Assembly: GCF_002086795.1 (NCBI RefSeq)
Contig: NZ_MVIM01000001.1
Coordinates: 558,001 to 622,000 of the forward strand
Origin: Mycolicibacterium tusciae
Lineage (GTDB): Bacteria; Actinomycetota; Actinomycetes; Mycobacteriales; Mycobacteriaceae
DNA length: 64,000 nucleotides
Direction: 5' to 3'
The notes under the pieces were generated by a model that did no database searches, was not told the origin of the DNA, and saw only the letters and a program-made list of their open reading frames with translations. This document shows, piece after piece, positions 14,558 through 23,259 of this stretch. Within the stretch, counting starts at the first letter, position 1, and every line of letters starts with the position of its first letter. A program made the position numbers and the translations under genes.

Positions 14558-15046
14558 ATGACCGAACGTATCGAGGTGCCACGCACCATCCCCGCCCCCG
14601 CCGCCGACATCTTCGCTGTGTTGTGCGACCCGCAGGGCCACGTCGCAATCGACGCCACCGGGATGTTGCAGGACGCTGACGGCGATCCCGCACGCGCGGT
14701 CGGCGACAGCTTCGTCGTACACATGGATCGCGAGGCGCTCAATGACTATCCGCTCGGCAAGTACGACGTCACCGTCTCCATCACCGAGTTCGAGCAGGAC
14801 CGGCTGATCGCGTGGACCATCTTCGGTCAACTCAAGCCGGACATCGGGCACGTCTACGGCTACCGCTTGGAGCCGGTCGACGGCGGAACGTTGGTGACGT
14901 CGTTCTACGACTGGTCGAACATCGACCAGCATTGGCGCGATGCCAACATCTTCCCGATCGTTTCGGAGCTCGCGTTGCGCGGCACCCTGGGCATCCTCGA
15001 TCGCACGGTCAGGCGCGGCTACCCCAAGGCGTCAACCAAAGGTTGA
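14558..15046 (+). CDS. SRPBCC (START-like) domain protein
   Basis: A 162-residue helix-grip protein. The opening IEVPRTIPAPAADIFAVLCD, followed by GDSFVVHMDREALNDYPLG and the terminal helix-containing part, is typical of polyketide cyclase/dehydrase-like proteins that bind hydrophobic ligands. It is divergent from an AraC regulator. Its stop codon lies inside the operator array of the downstream Clp_N gene. Confidence 0.75.
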   Translation: MTERIEVPRTIPAPAADIFAVLCDPQGHVAIDATGMLQDADGDPARAVGDSFVVHMDREALNDYPLGKYDVTVSITEFEQDRLIAWTIFGQLKPDIGHVYGYRLEPVDGGTLVTSFYDWSNIDQHWRDANIFPIVSELALRGTLGILDRTVRRGYPKASTKG

Positions 15047-15077
15047 CGAATCCACAGCGTCAACCTAGCGTTGACGC
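15030..15077 (+). promoter_or_regulatory. Four alternating GTTGACG half-sites over a promoter
   Basis: CGTCAACC (15030-15037), GGTTGACG (15041-15048), CGTCAACC (15058-15065) and CGTTGACG (15069-15076) alternate in orientation, giving successive perfect inverted repeats. The second half-site contains TTGACG, which with TAGCGT (15066-15071) 17 bp downstream forms a good -35/-10 promoter. The ATG at 15079 lies 7 bases after the -10, so the transcript is probably leaderless. A repressor here would cover the whole promoter. Confidence 0.6.
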
Positions 15078-15078
15078 C

Positions 15079-15804
15079 ATGACCGAGCCTTCGAAGATCA
15101 CCAACCCCGTCCGCCTCGACGACCTCATCGACGTCATCAAGAAGGTGCACGACGAACCGCTCGAGCAGCTCACCGACGCGGTACTTGCCGCCGAGTCCCT
15201 CGGCGAGATCGCCGACCACCTGATCGGCCACTTCGTCGATCAGGCGCGCCGGTCGGGGGCGTCATGGACCGAGATCGGCAAGTGCATGGGTGTGACCAAG
15301 CAGGCCGCTCAGAAGCGGTTCGTCCCCAGGACTCCCAACGACGCCGACGCGCTCGATCCCAACGCCGGCTTCAGCCGGTTCACCCCGCGCGCACGCAACG
15401 TCATCGTCGAAGCCCAGAACAAGGCCCACGAAGCGTGCAACACCGAGATCACCCCCGACCACCTGCTGTTGGCGATGTTCGTCGATTCCGACGCACTCGC
15501 GGTGAAGCTGCTCGCCGGCCAGGCCGTCGATGCCGGCAAGGTCAGCGCGGCGGTGTCGCTGCCCTCGGCAGCCGACGGCGAATTGCCCGCGCTGACGCCG
15601 TTCGACGGCGCGGCGAAAAAGGTGCTCGAATTGACGTTCAGACAGGCACTTCGTCTGGGCCACAACTACGTTGGCACCGAGCACATCGTGCTCGCCCTGC
15701 TCGAGGCCGAGGACGATGACGGCCCGCTGCACCGCTTGGGCGTTGACCGGGAGCGCTTCGAAAACGACCTGACGACCGCGCTGGAGCCGTTCACCAAAAG
15801 CTGA
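15079..15804 (+). CDS. Clp N-terminal domain protein with HTH-like region
   Basis: A 241-residue protein. Residues ~1-80 hold a helical DNA-binding-like segment (GASWTEIGKCMGVTKQAAQKRF). Residues ~95-240 hold two Clp_N repeats (FTPRARNVIVEAQNKAHEAC with TEITPDHLLLAMF; then TFRQALRLGHNYVGTEHIVLALL). It has no ATPase domain, so it is not a ClpC unfoldase. It could be an adaptor or a regulator sensing proteolytic stress. The operator array just upstream suggests possible autoregulation through its HTH segment, which is inference. Confidence 0.75.
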   Translation: MTEPSKITNPVRLDDLIDVIKKVHDEPLEQLTDAVLAAESLGEIADHLIGHFVDQARRSGASWTEIGKCMGVTKQAAQKRFVPRTPNDADALDPNAGFSRFTPRARNVIVEAQNKAHEACNTEITPDHLLLAMFVDSDALAVKLLAGQAVDAGKVSAAVSLPSAADGELPALTPFDGAAKKVLELTFRQALRLGHNYVGTEHIVLALLEAEDDDGPLHRLGVDRERFENDLTTALEPFTKS

Positions 15805-15839
15805 TCTCACATCGCGCACCGTTGCGCCGTCTACAGAAT

Positions 15840-16322
15840 GTGAAGGTGCGCCCGTTCGAAGAGGTAGTCGCCGAACACGGCGCGACGGTGCTGCGGGTGT
15901 GTCGTGCCGTGGTCGGACCTCTGGACGCCGAGGACGCCTGGTCGGAAACCTTCCTTTCGGCGCTGCGGGCCTACCCGAAGCTTCCCGACGACGCGAACGT
16001 CGAGGCGTGGCTGGTGACCATCGCGCACCGCCGCGCGCTCGACGTGGGACGCGCGCGCAGCCGACGGCCCGTGCCCACCGACACCCTGCCCGAGCACCCC
16101 ACACCGCACGCCGATCCGGCGGCCCGAGACCCCGACTTGTGGGCCGCGCTACGACAGCTGCCGACCAAACAACGCCAGGCGGTGGCCTACCACCACATCG
16201 CCGGCCTGCCGTTCGCCGAGATCGCCCCACTACTCGACAACTCCCCCGACGCCGCCCGGCGCGCCGCCGCCGACGGCATCAAGACGCTGCGAAAAATCTA
16301 TTCGAAGGACGAAACACCATGA
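15840..16322 (+). CDS. ECF-type RNA polymerase sigma factor
   Basis: A 160-residue sigma-70 family protein. Region 2 is visible as ATVLRVCRAVVGPLDAEDAW, with ETFLSALRAYPKLPD; region 4 as LPTKQRQAVAYHHIAGLPFA followed by EIAPLLDNSPDAARRAAADG. GTG 15840 is chosen; TTG 15822 is possible. It overlaps ogt by 4 bp (ATGA), so sigma factor and alkyl repair are co-translated, consistent with a response to alkylation or another DNA-damage stress. Confidence 0.75.
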   Translation: MKVRPFEEVVAEHGATVLRVCRAVVGPLDAEDAWSETFLSALRAYPKLPDDANVEAWLVTIAHRRALDVGRARSRRPVPTDTLPEHPTPHADPAARDPDLWAALRQLPTKQRQAVAYHHIAGLPFAEIAPLLDNSPDAARRAAADGIKTLRKIYSKDETP

Positions 16323-16912
16323 GCGCCAATCTCTTCGACGAACTGCATGCCGATGACGACACGATGTCGCGGTTGCACACACGGCTCGAACAGGCGGCAG
16401 AAGCCGACGGGGCGCTCGACGTCGCCTACCGCACGATCGACACCCCGGTCGGCACGCTCCTGCTGGCCGCGACGTCGGTCGGCCTGGTTCGCGTGGCCTA
16501 TGACATCGAAGGCCACGACGCGGTCCTCAACCGGCTCGCCGACGCCGTGAGCCCCCGGATTCTGCGCTCTCCGTCGCGACTCGAGGACGCGGCGCGGCAG
16601 ATCGATGAGTATTTCGCCAAGCGCCGCACCGATTTCGACGTCCGGGTCGATCTCCGGCTGGCCGACGGCTTCCGGCGCGACGTCGTCGAGCACTTGCGCG
16701 ACATCGGTTACGGCCGGCGGGAAAGCTATGCGACCGTCGCCGCGGCGATCGGCCGTCCGCGTGCGGTCCGCGCCGTCGGCACAGCCTGCGCCCATAACCC
16801 GCTCCCGGTGGTCATCCCCTGTCATCGCGTCGTGCGCTCCGACGGGTCGGCGGGTCTGTACGTGGGCGGGCCTCTGGCCAAATCGACACTGCTCGAACTG
16901 GAAGCCGGCTGA
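16319..16912 (+). CDS. ogt: Methylated-DNA--protein-cysteine methyltransferase
   Basis: A 197-residue suicide repair enzyme that removes O6-alkyl groups from guanine. The active-site motif VVIPCHRVVRSDGSAG carries the acceptor Cys, and the RESYATVAAAIGRPRAVRAVG segment holds the DNA-binding helix and Arg finger. The N-terminal part (AYRTIDTPVGTLLLAATSVG) is the usual AGT fold. Expressed with the sigma factor directly upstream through an ATGA overlap. Confidence 0.88.
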   Translation: MSANLFDELHADDDTMSRLHTRLEQAAEADGALDVAYRTIDTPVGTLLLAATSVGLVRVAYDIEGHDAVLNRLADAVSPRILRSPSRLEDAARQIDEYFAKRRTDFDVRVDLRLADGFRRDVVEHLRDIGYGRRESYATVAAAIGRPRAVRAVGTACAHNPLPVVIPCHRVVRSDGSAGLYVGGPLAKSTLLELEAG

Positions 16913-16948
16913 GGGAATGAACCGGCACCCTCAGCCGTAGAACATCGC

Positions 16949-17371
16949 ATGAAGCTCAACGACGCCGCCCGCCAGCTCATCGGGGCGGGCACCGACGCGA
17001 TCCTGGTAACGCTCAACCCCGACGGCAGCCCGCAGGTCTCCACGATCTGGATGGCGCTGGAGTCGACGCCAGACGGGGACGAGCTCGTTTCGGCCCACCT
17101 CAACGAGTACCGGAAGACCCGTAACGTGCGCCGCGATCCGCGCGTGGCGGTCACGATCCTGGGCCCCGAGCGGCCCGGGCGACTCAGGGACTATCTGGCG
17201 GTCACCGGCGTGGCGCGGATCGTCGAAGGTGGTGCCCCGGAACTACTCAAGCAGCTGGCCAAGGTGATGTTGGGCAGCGACGAGCATTTCCCGCCGCCCA
17301 ACGCGCCGGCCGGACTCCTCACACGGGTCCGCATCGAGAAGATCGGCGGCTCGGGACCGTGGGTGTCCTGA
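16949..17371 (+). CDS. PPOX-class F420-dependent oxidoreductase
   Basis: A 140-residue split-barrel flavin/deazaflavin enzyme. The strands TDAILVTLNPDGSPQVSTIW and EYRKTRNVRRDPRVAVTIL are the family hallmark, the latter near the F420 phosphate site. The substrate is unknown; mycobacterial relatives reduce varied substrates with F420H2. It stands alone between ogt and an MPT63-like gene. Confidence 0.75.
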   Translation: MKLNDAARQLIGAGTDAILVTLNPDGSPQVSTIWMALESTPDGDELVSAHLNEYRKTRNVRRDPRVAVTILGPERPGRLRDYLAVTGVARIVEGGAPELLKQLAKVMLGSDEHFPPPNAPAGLLTRVRIEKIGGSGPWVS

Positions 17372-17411
17372 AGCGGCTGTAACACGTTTCAGTCTGTGAA
17401 ATCATGCGTGC

Positions 17412-17927
17412 ATGCGTCGCTGGTTCGTCCTCCTTGCCGCCATGATGGTGACCCTCGCCGGCCTCACGGCCGCGCCCGCCCCGGCTGCGCCCGACGAGGC
17501 CGAGTCCGTGCCCTCGCCCATCGGCCGGCTCGGAGAGACGCTGCAGATCAACTTCGAGGGCCTGGTTGCCAACATCACCGTCAACAGCCTGGCTCCCTCA
17601 CCGATCCCGCCCGGCTTCGGCTACCCCCCGCGGGCGCCCCGGTATGAGGTGTGGCGCGCTCAGATCACCGTCAACCCCGTCAAGGTGCCCACGCCCTACG
17701 CCCAGGCGATCACGTATCAGTTCCGCGGCGTCACCGCGACGGGAGACTCCTACGAGCCGCGCAACACCGACGCACCCGACTCGCTGACACTCGCGCTGAT
17801 GAACGCTCCGGCCGGTTCTACCGTCAGCGGCGGGGTGTGGTGGGACTGCTATCGCGACCTCATCTCCAATGTCGTCCTGCTCGACAAGGTCACCGGTCAG
17901 CACCTTGCGCAGTGGAACGTGGCCTAG
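17412..17927 (+). CDS. MPT63-like (DUF1942) secreted protein
   Basis: A 171-residue exported protein: signal peptide MRRWFVLLAAMMVTLAGLTA ending near APA-AP, then a beta-sandwich-like mature region. PIGRLGETLQINFEGLVANI, the PPGFGYPP turn and YEVWRAQITVNPVKV parallel the MPT63 pattern (GKLGxxL, PGYP, VWEAxxTV). MPT63 is an immunogenic secreted protein with an immunoglobulin-like fold and no known catalytic role. Homology is by pattern recognition only. Confidence 0.6.
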   Translation: MRRWFVLLAAMMVTLAGLTAAPAPAAPDEAESVPSPIGRLGETLQINFEGLVANITVNSLAPSPIPPGFGYPPRAPRYEVWRAQITVNPVKVPTPYAQAITYQFRGVTATGDSYEPRNTDAPDSLTLALMNAPAGSTVSGGVWWDCYRDLISNVVLLDKVTGQHLAQWNVA

Positions 17928-17930
17928 GTA

Positions 17931-18422
17931 TTGCACTTTGACGTGACCCCGGCCGTCGTCGCCGATCTTCCCGAACTCGCCGACGTCGCCGCGCGAACGT
18001 TTCCGCTGGCGTGCCCGCCGTCGGTGAGCGTCGACAACATCGCCGCGTTCATCGACGAGAACCTTTCCGAGGACCGGTTTCGCCGATACCTCGCCGATCC
18101 TGATCGGGCAGTGCTCGTCGTCCGTGAGGAGGCGCGAATGGTTGGCTACGCCATGCTGGTTCGCGCCGACGACGGCATCGAACTCTCGAAGATCTACGTG
18201 CTGCCCGGCAGCCACGGCGCGGGTGCCTCTGCGGCGCTGATGACGGCGGCGCTGAGTACCGCCAAGGAACTGGGCGCCGAGTCGGTGTGGCTGGGTGTCA
18301 ACCAACAAAACGAACGCGCTCAGCGCTTTTACGCCAAGCAGGGGTTCACCGTCACCGGGACCCGCACGTTTCGGCTCGGCGAGAGCGTCGAAAACGACTA
18401 CGTGATGGTCCGACCCGTCTGA
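17931..18422 (+). CDS. GNAT N-acetyltransferase
   Basis: A 163-residue GCN5-related acetyltransferase. The core IELSKIYVLPGSHGAGASAA contains the acetyl-CoA pyrophosphate-binding loop, followed by SVWLGVNQQNERAQRFYAKQ, the standard motif B. The start is TTG 17931, 3 bp after the previous stop; GTG 17943 is an alternative. It corresponds in position to Rv2669. Convergent with zapE, overlapping it by 25 bp. Confidence 0.8.
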   Translation: MHFDVTPAVVADLPELADVAARTFPLACPPSVSVDNIAAFIDENLSEDRFRRYLADPDRAVLVVREEARMVGYAMLVRADDGIELSKIYVLPGSHGAGASAALMTAALSTAKELGAESVWLGVNQQNERAQRFYAKQGFTVTGTRTFRLGESVENDYVMVRPV

Positions 18423-19435
18423 CCCGCTGCCGTCAACGCAAGCAGCCGCGATGTCGCGCGCAGATACTTCTTACGGAACCCGCCCGCGAGCATCTCCTCG
18501 CTGAAGATGGCGTCCATCTTCGACCCGGACGCGACGACCGGAATGCCCGCGTCGTAGAGCCGGTCGGTAAGCGAAACCAGTCGCAACGCGACGTTCTGGT
18601 CGTCGATCCCGTGCACGCCCGTGATGCACAGCTCGGACACACCTTCAATCAGCGTCAGGTATCGCGACGGGTGCATGGTGGCCAGGTGGGCGCACAACGC
18701 ATCGAAGTCGTCCAGCGTCGCACCCGGTGTGCGTGCCGCACGGGCCGCAACCTCGTTGTCGCTCAACGGCTCCGGAGCAGCAGGGAGATCGCGGTGCCGG
18801 TAGTCGGGTCCGTCGATCCGCACTGTCGTGAAAATCGCTGCGAGGGTGTTGATCTCGCGCAGAAAATCTTGAGCGGCGAAGCGTCCCTCCCCCAGTTGCT
18901 CGGGCAGCGTGTTCGACGTGGCGGCCACCGATACCCCGCGCTCGACGAGCTGTGACAGCAGCCGCGAGATCAGCGTCGTGTTTCCCGGATCGTCGAGTTC
19001 GAATTCGTCGATGCACACGACGACGTAATCGGTCAGCAGCTCAATGCATTCGACGAAGCCGAAGACGCTCGCCAACTGCGTCAACTCGCCGAACGTCGCG
19101 AACGCCTTCGGTTCAGGAAGTTCGTAGTACGACGACGCCAATAGGTGGGTTTTCCCGACGCCGAAGCCGCCGTCGAGATAAATCCCGACGCCGGGCAGCA
19201 CGTCACGTCTGCCGAACAACTTCTTCTTGCCCGCCCGCCGCTCGACCGCCTGCGCGCAGAATTGTCGGCAGACCTGCACCGCCGCGGCCTGCGTGGGCTC
19301 GGCAGGGTCGGGGAGATAGGTGTCGAAGCTGACGTCGGCGAACGTCGGCGGCGGGGTCAGCTGAGCGATCAAACGATCCGGCGTGACCTTGGGATGCCGG
19401 TCGACCAAATGACCGACATCGATGGACCCCTGCAT
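18398..19435 (-). CDS. zapE: AFG1-like ATPase ZapE
   Basis: A 345-residue AAA-type ATPase of the AFG1/ZapE family (Rv2670c position). The Walker A is YLDGGFGVGKTHLLAS, the Walker B is VVVCIDEFELDDPG, and the sensor/arginine-finger region is VSVAATSNTLPEQLGEGRF. In E. coli, ZapE acts at the Z-ring under oxygen limitation; AFG1 assists turnover of membrane proteins in mitochondria. The start ATG is preceded 6 bases upstream by TAGGGT, indicating a leaderless transcript. Confidence 0.85.
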   Translation of the reverse strand: MQGSIDVGHLVDRHPKVTPDRLIAQLTPPPTFADVSFDTYLPDPAEPTQAAAVQVCRQFCAQAVERRAGKKKLFGRRDVLPGVGIYLDGGFGVGKTHLLASSYYELPEPKAFATFGELTQLASVFGFVECIELLTDYVVVCIDEFELDDPGNTTLISRLLSQLVERGVSVAATSNTLPEQLGEGRFAAQDFLREINTLAAIFTTVRIDGPDYRHRDLPAAPEPLSDNEVAARAARTPGATLDDFDALCAHLATMHPSRYLTLIEGVSELCITGVHGIDDQNVALRLVSLTDRLYDAGIPVVASGSKMDAIFSEEMLAGGFRKKYLRATSRLLALTAAGQTGRTIT

Positions 19436-19447
19436 GCACGCACCCTA
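19436..19447 (-). promoter_or_regulatory. Leaderless -10 element of zapE
   Basis: TAGGGT (19447-19442 on the minus strand) lies 6 bases before the zapE ATG, matching the mycobacterial TANNNT consensus for transcripts that begin at the start codon. Confidence 0.4.
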
Positions 19448-19460
19448 TCGACGTGTTGCA

Positions 19461-20252
19461 ATGCTGTTCATGGCCGATACCACCGCCGGCGTGCAATTCA
19501 CCGCGTTGGGGCCCGACGGTCCCGCGATAGACGGCGCCGACGGCCGGCTGTCCGACTTCTACGCATACCCCGACGACCTGCAGACGTGCTGGGTCCGCGG
19601 CAACATGATCGCCAGCCTCGACGGTGGCGCCACCGCTGACGGCAAGGCCGGTGGTCTGGCCGGGGCCGGTGACCGCAGCATGTTCGCCCTCATGCGGCAC
19701 TGCGCCGACGTCATCCTGGTGGGCGCCGCCACCGTCAGGGTCGAGAACTATTCCGGCGCCCAGGTGCCACTCGCGGCGCGCCACGCCCGGCAACGCCGCG
19801 GACAGGCCGAAGTGCCGCCCATCGCGGTCGTCACGCGCACCGGCGTCCTCGACCCGGACGCCCTGTTCTTCACCCGCACCGAGGTCCCGCCGCTGATCCT
19901 GACGTGCGCCGACTCCGTCGATGCCACTCGTCAGCGGCTGGGCGCGGTGTCCGAGGTGCTCAACGCGTCCGGGCCGCAATCCGACTCCGTCGACGGTGCC
20001 ACCGTGCTGAAGCTCCTCGCCGAACGCAAACTGTTCCGGGTGCTCACCGAAGGCGGCCCGCTGCTGCTCAGCCAGTTGATCGAGGATGACCTGCTCGACG
20101 AACTCTGTCTGACGGTGGCGCCCATCCTGGTCGGCGGTTCGGGACGGCGCATCGCGGCGGGCGCGGGCGAGGTGCACACCAAGATGCGGCCCGCACACCT
20201 GCTGTCCGACGACGAGGGCTACCTCTACACCCGCTATGTCCGGGCGCGCTGA
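19461..20252 (+). CDS. ribD: RibD-like pyrimidine reductase family protein
   Basis: A 263-residue protein with the RibD C-terminal/dihydrofolate-reductase-like fold but no deaminase domain. NMIASLDGGATADGKAGGLA is the substrate-binding opening, MRHCADVILVGAATVRVENY and VLTEGGPLLLSQLIEDDLLD are the NADPH-binding and C-terminal motifs. Rv2671, its positional counterpart, is known to be able to reduce dihydrofolate when overexpressed. Start ATG 19461; ATG 19470 is also possible. Divergent from zapE. Confidence 0.78.
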   Translation: MLFMADTTAGVQFTALGPDGPAIDGADGRLSDFYAYPDDLQTCWVRGNMIASLDGGATADGKAGGLAGAGDRSMFALMRHCADVILVGAATVRVENYSGAQVPLAARHARQRRGQAEVPPIAVVTRTGVLDPDALFFTRTEVPPLILTCADSVDATRQRLGAVSEVLNASGPQSDSVDGATVLKLLAERKLFRVLTEGGPLLLSQLIEDDLLDELCLTVAPILVGGSGRRIAAGAGEVHTKMRPAHLLSDDEGYLYTRYVRAR

Positions 20253-20310
20253 CGCACCAGGAGGCGTTGGGCAACGAGGATCCAGCACGGATATCAGTAC
20301 TGTGGTCGGC

Positions 20311-21876
20311 ATGCAGCGGCGTCGTCCGATACGGGTGTTGAGCACCTCTGCGCTTGTGGTGTCGGTTTTTCTTGCCGGTTGCGCCCCTGGTCTGGCGGCT
20401 AATCCACGCTTCGCCACCGATTCCGGCGCCGAACCCCAGGGTCAGCCGGAGACCACCAAGGCACCCGACGGCCCACCACCGATCGAGCCACCCAAGAACG
20501 ACCTGTCGTGGCGTGACTGCACCTCGCGGATCTCGTCCGACGCGTCGATCCCCCCGATCGCCGGGGTGAAGTTCGATTGCGCGACCTATGACGCCGAACT
20601 CGACCCGATCAAGGGCGCCACGGGCACGATCAGCATCGGTGTGGTCCGCGCGACCACCGATGAAACCCCCGCCGACGCCGGACCGCTGGTGATGACGACG
20701 GGTTCGGATCTGCCGACGTCGATGCAGCTGCCGGTCTGGCTGACACAGTCGGGTGCCGACGTGCTCAAGACGCGGCCCGTCGTGGCGGTCGACCGTCGCG
20801 GCATCGGAATGTCAGGTGCGCTGGACTGCCGCGATCTGTACGACCGCAATGCGATGCTCGATCAGGCCCAGTTCCAGCCGGGCGACGACCCCGTCGCCAA
20901 TCTCGGCGAGATCGTCCAGGCCGCGACAACGAGCTGCACCGACACCATCGCCCCTGGAGACTCGGCCTACGACAACTCGCACGCCGCCGAGGACATCGAG
21001 CGACTCCGAAGCACCTGGGACGTACCGACGTTGGCGCTGTACGGCATCGGCAACGGCGCCCAGGTGGCGTTGGCCTACGCGGGCAGCCACCCCAACAAGG
21101 TGTCCCGGCTGGTGCTCGATTCCCCACTTCCGCTCGGCATCGCCGCCGAAGCCGCGATGGAACAGCGTGTGAAGGGCGAACAATCCGCACTCGATGCGTG
21201 GGCCGCGCAATGCGTGGCGATCAACTGCCCGTTGGGTGTTGACCCCAAGGCTGCCGTGACGGCGGTGCTGAACCAGGTGCGCGGATACAACTCCAACGAC
21301 GGATCGGTGGCCACCGTCGCCGACGCGATCGCCACGGCGCTGGCGTACCCGCGTGGCGATCGCGTAGCCGCCACCAACAGGCTCGCCTCTGCAGTCGCCG
21401 GTGCCCGCTCCGGGGACTGGAACGCCATGAACACCCTGGTCACCGAGGCCGAGGCGCTGCGCGGCACCGACGGCCAGTTCGTCAACAGCTGCAGCGACTC
21501 ACTGAACCGGCCCACCCCCGACCGGGTCCGCGAACTCGTGGTGGCGTGGGAGAAGATCTACCCGCAGTTCGGCCAGGTCGGCGCGCTTGAGTTGGTGCAA
21601 TGCCTGAACTGGCCCAGTGGCGCGGCCCCGCAGGAGCCGACGAATCTCAAGACTCCCGTGCTGCTGTTGGGCAGCCAGCACGATCCGATCGTCGGCAACG
21701 AGGGCGTGGCCGCCGTCGCGGCGACCGTGATCAACGCCGGCGCGGTCAACAGGCGGGTGATGTGGCAGGGCATCGGCCACGGGGCGGCCATCTACTCCCC
21801 CTGCGCACTGACGCCGGTGACCGGCTATCTGGACAGCGGCAAGCTGCCCGAGACCGACACGTTCTGCCCCGCCTGA
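20311..21876 (+). CDS. Lipoprotein of the alpha/beta-hydrolase (tripeptidyl aminopeptidase-like) family
   Basis: A 521-residue exported lipoprotein (Rv2672 position). SALVVSVFLAGCAPG contains a lipobox (LAGC). The fold shows VAVDRRGIGMSG, TLALYGIGNGAQVALAYA at the nucleophile elbow, TPVLLLGSQHDPIVGNEG (acid) and MWQGIGHGAAIY (His). The elbow reads G-I-G-N-G rather than G-x-S-x-G, so the usual serine nucleophile is absent and protease activity is doubtful. ATG 20311 is chosen because it begins the signal sequence. Confidence 0.75.
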   Translation: MQRRRPIRVLSTSALVVSVFLAGCAPGLAANPRFATDSGAEPQGQPETTKAPDGPPPIEPPKNDLSWRDCTSRISSDASIPPIAGVKFDCATYDAELDPIKGATGTISIGVVRATTDETPADAGPLVMTTGSDLPTSMQLPVWLTQSGADVLKTRPVVAVDRRGIGMSGALDCRDLYDRNAMLDQAQFQPGDDPVANLGEIVQAATTSCTDTIAPGDSAYDNSHAAEDIERLRSTWDVPTLALYGIGNGAQVALAYAGSHPNKVSRLVLDSPLPLGIAAEAAMEQRVKGEQSALDAWAAQCVAINCPLGVDPKAAVTAVLNQVRGYNSNDGSVATVADAIATALAYPRGDRVAATNRLASAVAGARSGDWNAMNTLVTEAEALRGTDGQFVNSCSDSLNRPTPDRVRELVVAWEKIYPQFGQVGALELVQCLNWPSGAAPQEPTNLKTPVLLLGSQHDPIVGNEGVAAVAATVINAGAVNRRVMWQGIGHGAAIYSPCALTPVTGYLDSGKLPETDTFCPA

Positions 21877-21899
21877 CACCTCGGCCTAACGGGGTCGGG

Positions 21900-21911
21900 T
21901 ACGGTTCGGTC
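21900..21911 (+). promoter_or_regulatory. Leaderless -10 element of aftC
   Basis: TACGGT (21900-21905) is followed by 6 bases and then GTG 21912. It fits TANNNT, but is GC-rich and no -35 is evident. Confidence 0.3.
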
Positions 21912-23183
21912 GTGCGTGATCTTGTCCTGGCCGCCTTCCGGCCCCGCACCTCCCCGCCGAGTCTGGCAACGGTGCTGCGGTCGATCCTGTGGCCGCTGGC
22001 CATCCTGTTCATCATTCATCGCAGCTACGTCCTGGCCACCAACGGCTACATCACCGACGACTACGGTCCGGTGTACCGCGCCGTCGTGAACTTCAAAATG
22101 GGCTGGGACATCTACAACGAGCACTTCAACCACGTCGACCCGCACTATCTCTACCCTCCGGGCGGAACGCTGATCATGGCGCCGTTCGGCTACCTCCCAG
22201 TCGACGCGTCGCGGTATTGGTTCATCACGTTCAACACCATCGCGATCATCCTCGCCGCGTACTTCTTGATTCGCCTGTTCGGATTCAAATTCGACTCGGT
22301 CGCACTGCCCGCTCTGCTGGCGGCGATGTTCATCAGCGAAAGCGTCGTCAACACACTGGTTTTCGGCAATATCAACGGCTGCATCCTGCTGCTCGAGGTG
22401 CTGTTCTTCCGCTGGCTACTGGACGGACAACGCAACCACGAGTGGCTGGCTGGAATCTCCATAGGTCTGACGCTGGTCGTCAAACCACTGCTGGCGCCGC
22501 TGCTGTTGATTCCGCTGCTGAACCGGCAGTGGCGGGCGTTGATCCCCGCATTTTTGGTGCCGGTCGTGTTCAACGCGGTGGCCTGGCCGCTGGTCAAGGA
22601 CCCGATGAGCTTCGTCACCCGCACCGCCAAATACATCTTCACGACGCGCGACTACTTCAACAGCTCGATCGCCGGCAACGGGCTCTACTACGGACTGCCT
22701 TTCTGGCTGATCATTCTGCTGCGCCTGGCCTTCGTCGTGCTGGCGGTGCTGTCACTCTGGCTGCTCTACAAGTACTACCGGACCCGCGATCCGCTGTTCT
22801 GGATGTTGACCTCCTCCGGCGTACTGCTGATCACGTCGTTCCTGGTGCTGTCGCTGGGTCAGGGCTACTACTCGATGATGCTGTTCCCGTTCCTGATGAC
22901 GGTCGTGCTGCGCAACTCGGTGTTGCGCAATTGGCCGGCGTGGCTGGCGATATACGGCTTCATGAGCTCAGACCGATGGCTGCTCGGACACTGGCCGACC
23001 ACGGGGCGGTTCCTCGAATACATGAAGTTCACCTACGGCTGGTGCCTGATGCTGATCGTGGTGTTCTGCGTGCTGTATTTCCGTTACCTGGACGCCAAGT
23101 CCGAGAACCGGCTGGATGACGGTATCGACCCGGTCTGGATGAAGGATGCGGTGAAAGAGCCGACTCCCGTGCAGAGCGGCTGA
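21912..23183 (+). CDS. aftC: Arabinofuranosyltransferase AftC
   Basis: A 423-residue polytopic GT-C enzyme that adds alpha-1,3-arabinofuranosyl branches to arabinan of arabinogalactan and lipoarabinomannan, using decaprenyl-phosphoryl-arabinose at the membrane. About ten hydrophobic segments are visible. The acidic motif YITDDYGPVYRAV in the first external loop is the GT-C catalytic signature. The DPHYLYPPGGTLIMAPFGYL region is typical of the family. GTG 21912 gives a length close to the M. tuberculosis protein; the longer open frame upstream is antisense-like extension over the previous gene. Confidence 0.88.
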   Translation: MRDLVLAAFRPRTSPPSLATVLRSILWPLAILFIIHRSYVLATNGYITDDYGPVYRAVVNFKMGWDIYNEHFNHVDPHYLYPPGGTLIMAPFGYLPVDASRYWFITFNTIAIILAAYFLIRLFGFKFDSVALPALLAAMFISESVVNTLVFGNINGCILLLEVLFFRWLLDGQRNHEWLAGISIGLTLVVKPLLAPLLLIPLLNRQWRALIPAFLVPVVFNAVAWPLVKDPMSFVTRTAKYIFTTRDYFNSSIAGNGLYYGLPFWLIILLRLAFVVLAVLSLWLLYKYYRTRDPLFWMLTSSGVLLITSFLVLSLGQGYYSMMLFPFLMTVVLRNSVLRNWPAWLAIYGFMSSDRWLLGHWPTTGRFLEYMKFTYGWCLMLIVVFCVLYFRYLDAKSENRLDDGIDPVWMKDAVKEPTPVQSG

Positions 23184-23259
23184 CGACCGCTTAAATTCGC
23201 TGTGACAGCAGGCTGATCGCATACGATTAGCTCGCGCGCAGGAGGGTCACGGGGAGGCG

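Noticed and set aside
19203..20417. 404-codon leftward open frame over ribD and zapE
   Set aside because: Opposite to ribD; the only recognisable parts are mirror frames of real genes.
21989..23119. 376-codon frame over aftC
   Set aside because: Out-of-frame reading of aftC lacking hydrophobic segments; shadow.
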